A DNA stretch of 47,816 nt from contig LNQR01000033.1 in assembly GCA_001541255.1 (NCBI GenBank), forward strand, positions 1 to 47,816, written 5' to 3'. Each line of letters starts with the position of its first letter. Position 1 is the first letter of the stretch. Origin of the DNA: Candidatus Magnetominusculus xianensis. Lineage in GTDB: Bacteria; Nitrospirota; Thermodesulfovibrionia; Thermodesulfovibrionales; Magnetobacteriaceae. The position numbers were made by a program, and so were the translations under genes. A model generated the notes under the pieces. That model was not told the origin of the DNA, ran no database searches, and saw only the letters and a list, made by a program, of their open reading frames with translations. Positions 1 to 7,549 of this stretch are shown here, in pieces.

Positions 1-124
1 TTTCTTTACGTTGCACCTCTCTTTCCGAGCGTTTAGAAGATTTCTGGGAAAGTCGCGTCGCATAAATACCCTATTTCCTGACGCAGACCCGTTGCAAACA
101 CTGAACCTATAGCTGTGAAAATAA

Positions 125-399
125 CTACTGATTACGCCTTTGAAACCTTCTATAAACCTCGCTATCATTGCGCTTGCCGATGGTAACTATTTTGAGAATA
201 TTGTCCTCTGCTAAGTAAATAATCCGATATTCACCTGTATCAACTCTATTGTATTTATTTCCTTTCAGGTCTTCTGAATCATTTGGAAACGGGTCTTTAA
301 CATAAGCCCAAATACTTTTTTTATTATCTGGCGAAACTGCTTCGCGTCAAGTTGATTTAAAAAAGCCAATGCGTCATTGGTTAAATCCAGTTTAAACAA
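125..399 (-). pseudogene. RelE/ParE-family toxin, frame broken at an A7 tract
   Basis: Translating the reverse strand from a TTG at 397-399 gives a RelE/ParE-like N-terminus (about 25 residues ending QFRQII). The rest (KSIWAYVKDPF, then GEYRIIYLAEDN, VTIGKRND and EVYRRF) lies in the -1 frame. The break falls exactly on a run of seven A (plus-strand T at 316-322). Read through it, the product would be 91 residues, the usual size for these ribosome-dependent mRNA interferases, with the typical 'G-x-YR-I-I-Y' strand and C-terminal 'vYrrf'. It overlaps the upstream small gene by 8 nt, as toxin-antitoxin pairs often do. It could be an inactivated gene, a sequencing error in the homopolymer, or a programmed -1 frameshift. 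Family assignment is fairly secure; functional status is not. Confidence 0.65.
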
Positions 400-571
400 G
401 CTTTTCCAGAAGAAATTCTATGGACTTTTCATAACCTGCATAACCGCTCTTTTCAGCCTCAACTGCTTTTTCTACCCAATATGAGTCATCATCCGCTCCA
501 TCCTCTTGCTGCAATTTTCCAGCTAAAGGATCGCTTAGCTTTTCACAAATTCGCCCAGAGTGTTTCACCAT
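392..571 (-). CDS. small putative antitoxin partner of the RelE/ParE toxin
   Basis: This 59-residue frame starts at ATG 569-571, preceded by a good Shine-Dalgarno GGGAGG (579-584) at 7-nt spacing. The product is acidic in its middle (QQEDGADDDSYW) and ends in a helical stretch (AVEAEKSGYAGYEKS). It overlaps the toxin frame by 8 nt. I do not recognise a DNA-binding fold; the antitoxin role is inferred only from position, size and overlap. Antitoxins of the small acidic type often bind toxin through such C-terminal helices. Alternative: a translated leader that couples toxin translation. Confidence 0.55.
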   Translation of the reverse strand: MVKHSGRICEKLSDPLAGKLQQEDGADDDSYWVEKAVEAEKSGYAGYEKSIEFLLEKLV

Positions 572-804
572 ACGTTAACCTCCCTTGCTGCTCACATTTA
601 CTATTTTATCATATCCACTCACTATTTTCCAAACAACTGCTATCTCCCCCAGGGCAAACACATTTGAAAGTTTCAATAGCCATTAGATTCCAGCGAAAGC
701 TGGAATCAACGATGATGAGTTCAAAGCAGAGACCGTATGTTTCATGAATAAGACACAGACAGGACAAACATGACTGGCAACAATCTATAGCTAATTGGGC
801 AATA
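572..804. repeat. Intergenic with REP-like hairpin and a copy of the CAGGGCAAAC repeat end
   Basis: Within this gap, 650-684 matches the left end of the MITE-like element at 13618 (about 30 of 35 bases: CAGGGCAAAC, then GAAA-TTTC and ATAGCCATT). It is followed at 686-707 by a perfect 9-bp stem GATTCCAGC / GCTGGAATC with a GAAA loop, the form of common extragenic palindromes in many bacterial genomes. A degenerate copy of the core (AGGACAAAC) recurs near 760. I see no convincing gene in the gap. Confidence 0.55.
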
Positions 805-1443
805 TCAGTGTAAACCGAAAAGCTTGGAAATAAGGTCAATCGAAGGTGGTGTTGTTAACAGGACTATCATCAGAAACAACAGGAAATAAACCCGTAACCT
901 GCGCTGCATGAATTTTAGTTTATTCCTTATCCTGGTCTTCTCTTCTTCCAGATCATGTTCGTATAGCTCTTTTAACTTAGCATAGCCTGCCTTTAGAACT
1001 GTGTGTTCGTCCTTTATATTGAAATACGACTCTCTCAGGCTAAAATAATCGTCCTTTAAATCGAAGTAATCGTCTTTTAATGAGTAATAATCATCTTTTA
1101 AGTCTGAAAAGTTTTCTCTTACGTTCAGAACATCGTCTTTGAGTGCAGTGTCATTGGACTGACCATTCGTATTGCCAGCTCTAATAGTCAATGAGGCATC
1201 GGATAGTTCTCTAAAGACCTCCGCGACTTCTCTGGCTGCTTTTTCATTTAAGTCACCCGCCTTATATCGTGCAAATATCTTGAGCATATCGAGTGACACA
1301 TGACCCATCGAGGTGTCTTCTTTTGGCCCCTTGCCTTTTGAGTTTACGTTGAACTGGTCGTCTTTTCTCTGACCGCTTTTCTTGCGGCCTGAGCTTTTGG
1401 GGTCGTCGTTAAGATAGTCATCATCCATGGCTTCGCTGTTCAT
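805..1443 (-). CDS. Heptad-repeat coiled-coil protein with C-terminal membrane anchor
   Basis: This is a 212-residue protein I do not recognise as a named family. Residues 1-45 are polar and disordered-looking (many D, K, S, G); 49-82 look helical. Residues 101-163 form nine consecutive 7-residue repeats of the type LKDDYFS (LKDDVLN, VRENFSD, LKDDYYS, LKDDYFD, LKDDYFS, LRESYFN and so on), a textbook coiled coil. A basic patch (KLKFMQRRLR) precedes one hydrophobic segment at about 185-205. This predicts a tail-anchored protein with a cytoplasmic rod. No Shine-Dalgarno precedes ATG 1443, and a TATAAT (1446-1451, reverse strand) sits so close that the true start may be the ATG at 1428. Standalone gene, transcribed away from the gph cluster. 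Confidence 0.7.
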   Translation of the reverse strand: MNSEAMDDDYLNDDPKSSGRKKSGQRKDDQFNVNSKGKGPKEDTSMGHVSLDMLKIFARYKAGDLNEKAAREVAEVFRELSDASLTIRAGNTNGQSNDTALKDDVLNVRENFSDLKDDYYSLKDDYFDLKDDYFSLRESYFNIKDEHTVLKAGYAKLKELYEHDLEEEKTRIRNKLKFMQRRLRVYFLLFLMIVLLTTPPSIDLISKLFGLH

Positions 1444-1532
1444 GGATTATAGTATATCAATGCAGACAAAAAAAGCAAAGTTTTTTTCTGGAATGTCGGC
1501 ACATATATGACGGCAATCATGTAAATTACCAG

Positions 1533-1578
1533 TTGGAAAATATTATAATGATACTATTATATAGAACAACGAGGTGAT
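1533..1578 (+). promoter_or_regulatory. Promoter and RBS of the zinc-ribbon / gph cluster
   Basis: TTGGAA (1533-1538) and TATTAT (1555-1560) are separated by 16 bp, and a strong Shine-Dalgarno GAGGTGAT (1571-1578) sits just before ATG 1581. The region is AT-rich and divergent from the upstream coiled-coil gene. A second TATAAT at 1544-1549 is an alternative -10. Sequence match only. Confidence 0.45.
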
Positions 1579-1580
1579 CT

Positions 1581-1817
1581 ATGAAGGAAAGTTGTCCTGG
1601 CAGCAGTGAAATAAGAAATCCATACCCTGAGGAGCTGAAGTGCCACTTCTGTGGACATGGAAATGAAATCTGGTCTGACGAGACTGAAACAGAGTGTAAG
1701 GGCTGCAAAAAGACAATCAGCAGAGAGATGAAGCCGACATGTCTTGATTGGTGTCCGGCAGCAAAGGAATGTGTAGGCATAGAAAAGTATAACAGACTTA
1801 AAAAGCCGACAGAATAA
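1581..1817 (+). CDS. Small cysteine-rich zinc-ribbon-like protein
   Basis: This 78-residue soluble protein has two CxxC-type knuckles (CHFC at about 21-24 and CKGC at about 39-42) followed by a C-terminal cysteine pair (CLDWCPAAKEC), enough ligands for one or two structural zinc sites. It resembles short conserved proteins of Deltaproteobacteria and Nitrospirota with the same CxxC...CLDWC layout, whose role is unknown. Its Shine-Dalgarno is strong. It ends one base before the gph start, so the two are probably co-translated. No enzymatic motif is visible. Confidence 0.8.
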   Translation: MKESCPGSSEIRNPYPEELKCHFCGHGNEIWSDETETECKGCKKTISREMKPTCLDWCPAAKECVGIEKYNRLKKPTE

Positions 1818-1818
1818 C

Positions 1819-2478
1819 ATGGCCATAGAGCTGGTTATATTCGACCTTGACGGCACGCTTGTTGATTCTATTGCTGATATCGCCGGTGCCGTGAATCATG
1901 CACTGTGTAAGATTGGCTCTAATACCCTTTCGCTTGATGAGGTGAGAAGGCTTGTAGGCTCAGGGGTTGAGCATCTGTTACTTAGGGCTGCCGGTATAGA
2001 TAATATAGATGATCATGATATTGTAAAAAAAGATATACTGAAAAGTCATTTTCTTTCGCATTACACAGAGCATATAGCTGATAAATCAAGGCCCTATGAT
2101 AATGTCATTAAGACGCTTGACACCCTGTCTGGGATAAAAAAGGCAGTGGCCAGCAATAAACTTGAGTCATTGTCGAGGAGACTTCTTGACAAACTCTCTA
2201 TGCTCAAATACTTTGATGCAGTATATGGATATGACAGCTGCCATGAGCGAAAGCCCTCGCCCGTGCCGCTTATAAAGTTGATGGAGGTACTTGGAACAGG
2301 CATAAGTCAAACAATTATCATAGGTGACAGCGGCACAGACATAGAGGCAGGCAGGGCTGCAGGCATCAAAACAATTGCAGTGAGCTATGGCTACAGGTCT
2401 GTTGATTCACTCAAGGATGCAGACTATATTATAGATGATTTGAGCGAAATCATCCCTATCATTAAAGCGATAAATTAG
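1819..2478 (+). CDS. gph: Phosphoglycolate phosphatase-like HAD hydrolase
   Basis: This 219-residue HAD-superfamily protein has all four motifs: motif I FDLDGTLVDS with nucleophile Asp9 and acid/base Asp11, motif II VASNK, the motif III lysine in ERKPSPVP, and motif IV GDSGTDIEAG. The helical cap between motifs I and II is the C1 type of phosphoglycolate and pyrophosphate phosphatases. It would dephosphorylate 2-phosphoglycolate or a similar small phospho-ester in the cytoplasm. It starts one base after the upstream stop with no Shine-Dalgarno of its own, which suggests translational coupling. The following methyltransferase starts 3 nt after its stop. Exact substrate cannot be fixed from sequence. 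Confidence 0.85.
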   Translation: MAIELVIFDLDGTLVDSIADIAGAVNHALCKIGSNTLSLDEVRRLVGSGVEHLLLRAAGIDNIDDHDIVKKDILKSHFLSHYTEHIADKSRPYDNVIKTLDTLSGIKKAVASNKLESLSRRLLDKLSMLKYFDAVYGYDSCHERKPSPVPLIKLMEVLGTGISQTIIIGDSGTDIEAGRAAGIKTIAVSYGYRSVDSLKDADYIIDDLSEIIPIIKAIN

Positions 2479-2481
2479 GCT

Positions 2482-3174
2482 ATGGCAGATGACACAACAT
2501 ATAACCGTGCCTATTATGCGGCGCGCGGGCAATGCGGCGCGCGGGTTGCTTTGTGGTTTTACTACCGTATCGCACGAAGATATGTAAAAAAGGGTTCAGT
2601 ATTGGACTACGGCTGTGGCGGCGGTCGCTTTCTGAGGTATTTTAATAAGAAAAACTATGATACAGCCGGATATGATATATCGCCAGATGCCCTTGACATG
2701 GCAAAAGAAAATACGGTATCCGGGCATTTATATAGCAGCAGAGAAGCAATAGCGGACAAAACTTTTGATTTGATATGCTCGATTCACGTCCTTGAGCATA
2801 TTGATGACCCGCTTGAGACGCTCCAATTTATCAGGACGCTGCTCAAGCCGCAGGGTATATTAATGTATGTAGTACCAAATATCTCCGGCATTGGACATAC
2901 ACTAAAGAGGCATAACTGGATAGGCTATGGCGACCCGGCACATGTGTCATTATATCCAGCGGCGAAATGGATAGAGCTAACTGCAAAGGCCGGACTTAAG
3001 CTGCTCACAACGGGGACTGATGGGCTGTGGGATGTCCCATACATAGACGGGATTCCGTTGCTCATACAAAAAATAATATTTTATCCTGCCCCTGCCTTTC
3101 AAGTCATTGCGGGAAGGTTGGTTATTCCCCGGCAGTGGGGTGAATCTATGATTGCTATAGCCCAAAGTGTTTAG
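2482..3174 (+). CDS. Class I SAM-dependent methyltransferase
   Basis: This 230-residue protein carries the SAM-binding motif I (VLDYGCGGGRF, residues 40-50), the acidic motif II end (GYDISPDAL), and the motif IV/post-I block (DLICSIHVLEHIDDP) of the Methyltransf_11/23 group. Such enzymes often methylate sugars, lipids or quinone precursors; the 'HVLEHIDDP' type is frequent in surface-polysaccharide and lipid loci. A hydrophobic C-terminal half (about 180-215) hints at membrane association. It follows gph at 3 nt spacing, so it is the last gene of that short operon. Substrate unknown. Confidence 0.85.
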   Translation: MADDTTYNRAYYAARGQCGARVALWFYYRIARRYVKKGSVLDYGCGGGRFLRYFNKKNYDTAGYDISPDALDMAKENTVSGHLYSSREAIADKTFDLICSIHVLEHIDDPLETLQFIRTLLKPQGILMYVVPNISGIGHTLKRHNWIGYGDPAHVSLYPAAKWIELTAKAGLKLLTTGTDGLWDVPYIDGIPLLIQKIIFYPAPAFQVIAGRLVIPRQWGESMIAIAQSV

Positions 3175-3224
3175 TGAGGAGATACCCGGTAACTTGTAAT
3201 AATTAATATTTTTACAAATTCTTA

Positions 3225-3255
3225 TTGACAAACCATGATATAGATGAAGTAAGAT
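3225..3255 (+). promoter_or_regulatory. Sigma-70-like promoter of the OmpA-family gene
   Basis: A perfect -35 TTGACA (3225-3230) is followed after 19 bp by TAAGAT (3250-3255). The leader then carries GTGGAGG ending at 3300. The spacing is slightly long, so the -10 choice is uncertain. Confidence 0.45.
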
Positions 3256-3307
3256 ATACAGGTTGGGTGATGATTTGTAAAAAAACTTTTAGAGTGGAGG
3301 TATGTTT

Positions 3308-4033
3308 ATGAACAGTGTGGTAAGGAAGATGTTTATGTTGTTGTTGCCGGTTATTGCTTTGGCATTTACCGGTTGTGCGGGGCTGGAGTTTGCTCCGAAG
3401 AGGGCTACCTGGTACTACCATCCGGAACTACCGGCAGCCGATAGGGCAGTAGCAAAGGCACAGGCAGATGGTAAAGACAAGGAATGTCCTAAAGAGTTTA
3501 ATGCAGCAGCAAAGATGAGAGACGATGCCTATGACGTTTATTTGAGCTGCAAGACTCAGGAAGGCATAGATATGGCGAAAAAGGCTGTTGAAATGGTAAA
3601 CGCCTTATGTCCGAAGCCGCCTGCTCCAACACCATGTCCGACATGTGAACCACCGGCGCCAAAGCCAACACCTGAGAAAGCAGCAGAGAAAGAAGTTGCT
3701 GTTATCAGAATCGTAAACTTTGACTTCGATAAGTACAACATCAAAAAGGTATTCAAGCCTGAGTTAGACATGGCAGCTCAGATAATAAAGAAATACCCGA
3801 ACCCGAGCATTACGATAGACGGCTATACCGACAACAAGGGCAGCTTTAAGTACAACATGAAGCTCTCGATAAAGAGGGCCGAGGCAGCGAAAGCAGCGCT
3901 TGTGAAAAACGGTATCGACGGCAACAAGATCAAGACCGTAGGCCACAGCTACAACGACCCAATTGCCGACAACAAGACAAAAGAAGGCAGGGCGAAAAAC
4001 AGACGTGCTGAAATCCATATAGTAGGTAAATAA
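3308..4033 (+). CDS. OmpA-family peptidoglycan-binding lipoprotein
   Basis: The protein is about 241 residues. The N-terminal signal peptide ends in a lipobox (FTGC, Cys23), so it should be lipidated. A middle region contains a cysteine/proline-rich linker (PKPPAPTPCPTCEPPAPK). The C-terminal about 105 residues are a canonical OmpA/Pal domain: NFDFDKYNIK, DGYTDNKG, SIKRAEAAK, VGHSYNDP and NRRAEIH, including the Asp and Arg that contact meso-diaminopimelate. It probably tethers the outer membrane to peptidoglycan. I chose ATG 3308 over ATG 3302 because GTGGAGG ends at 3300, giving 7 nt instead of 1. It has its own promoter and a downstream stem-loop, so it is monocistronic. Confidence 0.88.
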   Translation: MNSVVRKMFMLLLPVIALAFTGCAGLEFAPKRATWYYHPELPAADRAVAKAQADGKDKECPKEFNAAAKMRDDAYDVYLSCKTQEGIDMAKKAVEMVNALCPKPPAPTPCPTCEPPAPKPTPEKAAEKEVAVIRIVNFDFDKYNIKKVFKPELDMAAQIIKKYPNPSITIDGYTDNKGSFKYNMKLSIKRAEAAKAALVKNGIDGNKIKTVGHSYNDPIADNKTKEGRAKNRRAEIHIVGK

Positions 4034-4051
4034 GTAGTTAACGTGATAGCT

Positions 4052-4093
4052 AAGGGACTGCAATGAGAGCGAAAGCCTGATTTGCAGTCCCTT
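4052..4093 (+). terminator. Stem-loop after the OmpA-family gene
   Basis: AAGGGACTGCAA (4052-4063) pairs perfectly with TTGCAGTCCCTT (4082-4093), a 12-bp stem with an 18-nt loop. No uridine run follows, so it is at best a weak intrinsic terminator or an mRNA-stabilising hairpin. It ends only 7 nt before the next start codon. Confidence 0.5.
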
Positions 4094-4100
4094 GAATTTG

Positions 4101-5447
4101 ATGAATATGATTAAATCCCGTCCTGTTCAATTCATAGTTCCAGCGTTAATGAACATAGTCTATGTAATTATAATGTTATCTAATGGGGCTACTTTTTTCA
4201 ATCTCCAAATGCCTGAAGGGAAATACTCCAAAAATGCCATGAACGGCACAGATGTGATGACCTATGTCATACCGGCAAGGAACTTCCTTGCTCACGGTGT
4301 GTTTGGCAGTGTATCTGGTGACGGCACTGACCCTGATTATCACAGGACTATCGGTTATCCCTTGTTTTTATCATTTCTTATGAAGACATTAGGGACTGAC
4401 CTCTGGCTCTATGGGGTGTTCTTTACCCAGGCGCTTTTGTTTGCTTCTATATACCCCATGCTTTTCATAATTAATAGAGAATTCATTGGCGGTGGGGACA
4501 GGGGCTTTTATCGGGCGTTTGTGTTTTTAACCGCGACTGGATGTTTTATTGTAACAACACCTATTGTGCTTTCAGATATGTTTTTTTCGGCTGTTTTTAC
4601 CTGCGGTTTATGTCTTGGGGTTTTGTCGATATTAAGGCAGCGTTTGATTTACTTAATCCTCCATGTCATAGTTATTGGATATGCCGCACAGGTTAGACCT
4701 ACGCTTGCACTTTATCCCATCTTAAACGCTGTTGTGTTGGTTTTAGTGGCACGTAAGGCTGGTATTATTAATATGAAAAAGATACGCGTATGGATAGCTG
4801 CCTCAACTATTGCCCTGATGATTGTTTGCAATGGGCCAGCGATTCGGAATTATATTAATCACGGCTTTTTCGAGTCAACTGACATTGCGGCAATCAATCT
4901 GTATGACTGCCTCATGGTAGAGGTGTTGTTTTTAGAGGGTAATTTAGATATATATCATATGGCAAATCGTGAAATTGCCCAATTGTCAGATATGCAGGAG
5001 ATAATTAAAAAGAAAAAGAAAATTGCGTTTCAGGTCTTTCTGCGCTATCCAGCTTCGACAATAGGAAAGATAGTCACACATGCAGAGACTATACTGCTGC
5101 GGCTGCCCTGGTTTGAGACAGTGGCGCTTGCCGGAGTTGATTTGTCACCGGAGGCATATTGGAAATTATCCACCAGACAAATCGTAATAGTAAATGTGTT
5201 TAGCATGGTAATCACATTGTGTTATATGTTTTTTTATATACTGTTTGCCTCATTTATAATAAGGACATTAAGGGATGGACAGGTTTTGTTTGGACTGGCA
5301 ATAGTGGGCATCGTGGTTTATTTTCTATTTCCGCCGTTTATAGCTGGCGGTGGATTCAGAATGACCCTGCCGGTAATCGGCATCATAGCGTTGTGCGCGT
5401 TTGACGAACTGCAGAGATACTTCAGTAAAAGCCCTGTGGCAGTGTAA
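4101..5447 (+). CDS. Polytopic GT-C-like membrane glycosyltransferase (putative)
   Basis: This 448-residue integral membrane protein has roughly ten hydrophobic segments. The first large extracytoplasmic loop holds NGTDVMTYVIPARNFL and DPDYHRTIGYPLFLS, matching the GT-C (family 39/PMT-like) pattern of an acidic residue in loop 1 that uses polyprenyl-phosphate sugars. The rest is poorly conserved hydrophobic sequence. I prefer ATG 4101; the frame stays open to a TTG at 4092. No Shine-Dalgarno is evident and a 12-bp hairpin precedes it. It converges with the HD-GYP gene, stops separated by one base. It may add sugars to lipids or exported proteins; alternative: another polytopic membrane protein of similar topology. 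Confidence 0.6.
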   Translation: MNMIKSRPVQFIVPALMNIVYVIIMLSNGATFFNLQMPEGKYSKNAMNGTDVMTYVIPARNFLAHGVFGSVSGDGTDPDYHRTIGYPLFLSFLMKTLGTDLWLYGVFFTQALLFASIYPMLFIINREFIGGGDRGFYRAFVFLTATGCFIVTTPIVLSDMFFSAVFTCGLCLGVLSILRQRLIYLILHVIVIGYAAQVRPTLALYPILNAVVLVLVARKAGIINMKKIRVWIAASTIALMIVCNGPAIRNYINHGFFESTDIAAINLYDCLMVEVLFLEGNLDIYHMANREIAQLSDMQEIIKKKKKIAFQVFLRYPASTIGKIVTHAETILLRLPWFETVALAGVDLSPEAYWKLSTRQIVIVNVFSMVITLCYMFFYILFASFIIRTLRDGQVLFGLAIVGIVVYFLFPPFIAGGGFRMTLPVIGIIALCAFDELQRYFSKSPVAV

Positions 5448-5448
5448 G

Positions 5449-7077
5449 CTAATGATTTTGCATATCACTATGTTCACGCGCTATGTCGAGAATTTCATTT
5501 TCTATGGCTAATAAAGCGTCAACAATGTCAGGGTCAAAGTGGGTGCCGCGCCCATTGATAATAATTTTAATTGCCTCCCCATGAGAGAAGGCATCCTTGT
5601 ACACTCTTTTTGTAATAAGGGCATCATAAACATCGGCAACTGCCATCAGGCGTCCTGGAATCGGAATATTATCCCCTTTAAGTCCTTCGGGATAACCTGT
5701 GCCATCCCATTTTTCGTGATGACAGTGTGCTATTTCCACTGCAGTATCTAAGAAAGAGTTAGAGCCAAGGGCCACTTTTGATTTTAACAAGGCGTCTCTG
5801 CCGTAAACAGGGTGCATTTTCATGTCCTTAAATTCCTCATCGGTGAGTTTTCCTGGTTTCAGGAGTATGTTATCGCGTATACCTACCTTTCCTATGTCAT
5901 GAAGGGGCGCTGATTTATATAACAAATCGATTGTATCATCAGTCAGGTATTCAGAAAACCTGGGATTACACTTTAGGTATACGGCAAGGGCCTTTACATA
6001 TCTCTGTGTGCGCAGTACATGTGCGCCTGTTTCATTATCCCTCGTTTCTGCAAGGCTGGCCAGAGACAGAATTGTAACATCACGGGTTTTTAATAAGTCA
6101 TCTGTTCGTTCTTTTAATTTTTCTATCATTTTATTAGAATACGCGGCTATAAGTCCAAACTCGTCATCAGTGCTGACTGTTACTTTACGGCTTAAATCAC
6201 CGTTAGCAACGGCAAGTAATACCTTAGTTTCACTATCAAAGAACATGTTCATATTTTTTGAATGGGAAATTATAAGATTTATATTTTCAATTAATATCAT
6301 TATTACAACAAATAGTATCTCAAATAGTATTTTCTTAATTAATAATGGACTGGTATATTCGTGATGTGAAAAGATACCAGCATTTCTACTTATAATCAAT
6401 AAAATAATAATTATTAAAAATAACATGCTGGTAGCGGCAACAATGATAATTTTTGTAGTTAATTTTACAAAATTGTCTGATATGTGTATACTGTCTCCGG
6501 TTTTGCCCGCCTCAGTGTTTATGGTTCTCTCTGTTTCAAGTCCCAAATCGATAGATGCGTAAAATCCAAGTGTTATGCTGCCCATTATGACCTTCAAACC
6601 GCTGCCCGGTGGAAACTCATATGCAAAATAATTGTACAAGGCGATGCCTATGCCCGATAGTAAATATAGCCCGAAGTCCAGGGCAACCTGGCGCCTTATG
6701 CGGGTAATGTACTTGTCGCCCAATATACCTAACTCTATTAAACCTTTGCGAAGAACGAGCGCTATGCCAAAAAATACTGCAAATAGGATTACACGTTTAC
6801 CAAAAAGGAGTTCCCCAAAGAAAGGACAGACCCGTGCACTGTAAATGCTTATAATAACTATTGACAGGACATAATGAACAACAGCTCTAACGGTCATGTT
6901 CCCCAACCTCGTAATAAATCGATTCAGCAGTAAAACCAGTGGCTCACTGACCAGTATATCACAGCCGATTTTATTATACAACCAGTAATGCAGCATTGGG
7001 GACAGATTTGCTATTTCATTGTCAGAACGAAATGACTTAGCCCGACATTTTATAGTTCCAATACGGCGATTGCTCAA
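5449..7077 (-). CDS. Membrane HD-GYP domain protein (c-di-GMP phosphodiesterase)
   Basis: This protein is up to 542 residues. The N-terminal half has five or six hydrophobic segments. A HAMP-like linker (KVLLAVANGDLSRKVTV) leads to a canonical HD-GYP domain with ETGAHVLRTQRY, LHDIGKVGI, HHEKWDGTGYPEGL and GRLMAVADVYDALI, so all metal ligands and the GYP signature are intact. It should hydrolyse cyclic di-GMP in response to a membrane or periplasmic signal. The frame opens with a TTG at 7077. ATG 6996 is possible, and ATG 6897 has the best upstream site (GAGGTTGGGG), so the N-terminus is uncertain by up to 60 residues. It lies alone, convergent with the GT-C gene. Confidence 0.88.
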   Translation of the reverse strand: MSNRRIGTIKCRAKSFRSDNEIANLSPMLHYWLYNKIGCDILVSEPLVLLLNRFITRLGNMTVRAVVHYVLSIVIISIYSARVCPFFGELLFGKRVILFAVFFGIALVLRKGLIELGILGDKYITRIRRQVALDFGLYLLSGIGIALYNYFAYEFPPGSGLKVIMGSITLGFYASIDLGLETERTINTEAGKTGDSIHISDNFVKLTTKIIIVAATSMLFLIIIILLIISRNAGIFSHHEYTSPLLIKKILFEILFVVIMILIENINLIISHSKNMNMFFDSETKVLLAVANGDLSRKVTVSTDDEFGLIAAYSNKMIEKLKERTDDLLKTRDVTILSLASLAETRDNETGAHVLRTQRYVKALAVYLKCNPRFSEYLTDDTIDLLYKSAPLHDIGKVGIRDNILLKPGKLTDEEFKDMKMHPVYGRDALLKSKVALGSNSFLDTAVEIAHCHHEKWDGTGYPEGLKGDNIPIPGRLMAVADVYDALITKRVYKDAFSHGEAIKIIINGRGTHFDPDIVDALLAIENEILDIAREHSDMQNH

Positions 7078-7549
7078 AGTTCTTAGTCTGCATTCAGGCC
7101 AATATCAGGGCAGCTAAAGAAGAGATGGCAGCCCTCAAGGTGCGACAGCTCAAGAACAGCCCGTCTAAGCACATCCGCAAGGTAACCCACTGTACAAACC
7201 AAGACTGAGTTCAAATAGACAAAAGAATCCTTTTTGTCTAATGTTCGTGCAGTAACCCCTTATATGTCTATATGTTTGCTCATATGTCCTATCCCATATC
7301 AAGCTAAATGGGATGTGTCCCAATACTGTCAAAAATAGCGGAGTTGGCATTAGGTAAGCTCCGCAATAAGCAGTCATAGTTAAAACTGTCGTTGGAAGGT
7401 AATTTAAGTAACCGGCATCGGTTATTACTCAAGACAAGTCCTATATTGTGGTTACATACCACGATATAGGATTTTCACAGTAATGCGTTTGCCCTGAGAC
7501 TTGCCATAAATTGACAGCGCCGCCCATTCTTTGTTATAACCATAGAGAG
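7078..7549. other. Intergenic region with hairpins and a repeat end
   Basis: This 470-bp gap holds no convincing gene. It contains an inverted repeat TAGACAAAA / TTTTGTCTA (7216-7224 and 7232-7240). A 13-bp near-perfect stem lies at 7440-7452 and 7458-7470 (CCTATAT...ATATAGG), followed by ATTTT. Immediately after it, at about 7481-7495, is TAATGCGTTTGCCCTG, the inverted form of the CAGGGCAAACGCATTA repeat end found at 650, 13602-13762 and 18325. It separates divergent genes, so promoters for both must lie here, but I could not place them reliably. Confidence 0.45.

Noticed and set aside
1..124. The first 124 bases as part of a gene.
   Set aside because: The frames are short and unsupported, and the segment is downstream of the broken toxin gene. 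Nothing can be claimed.
7096..7204. A short forward open stretch upstream of the CNT gene reading like a helical C-terminus (ANIRAAKEEMAALKVRQL).
   Set aside because: It has no start signal or family match and lies in a gap between divergent genes. It may be a gene remnant, but chance cannot be excluded.
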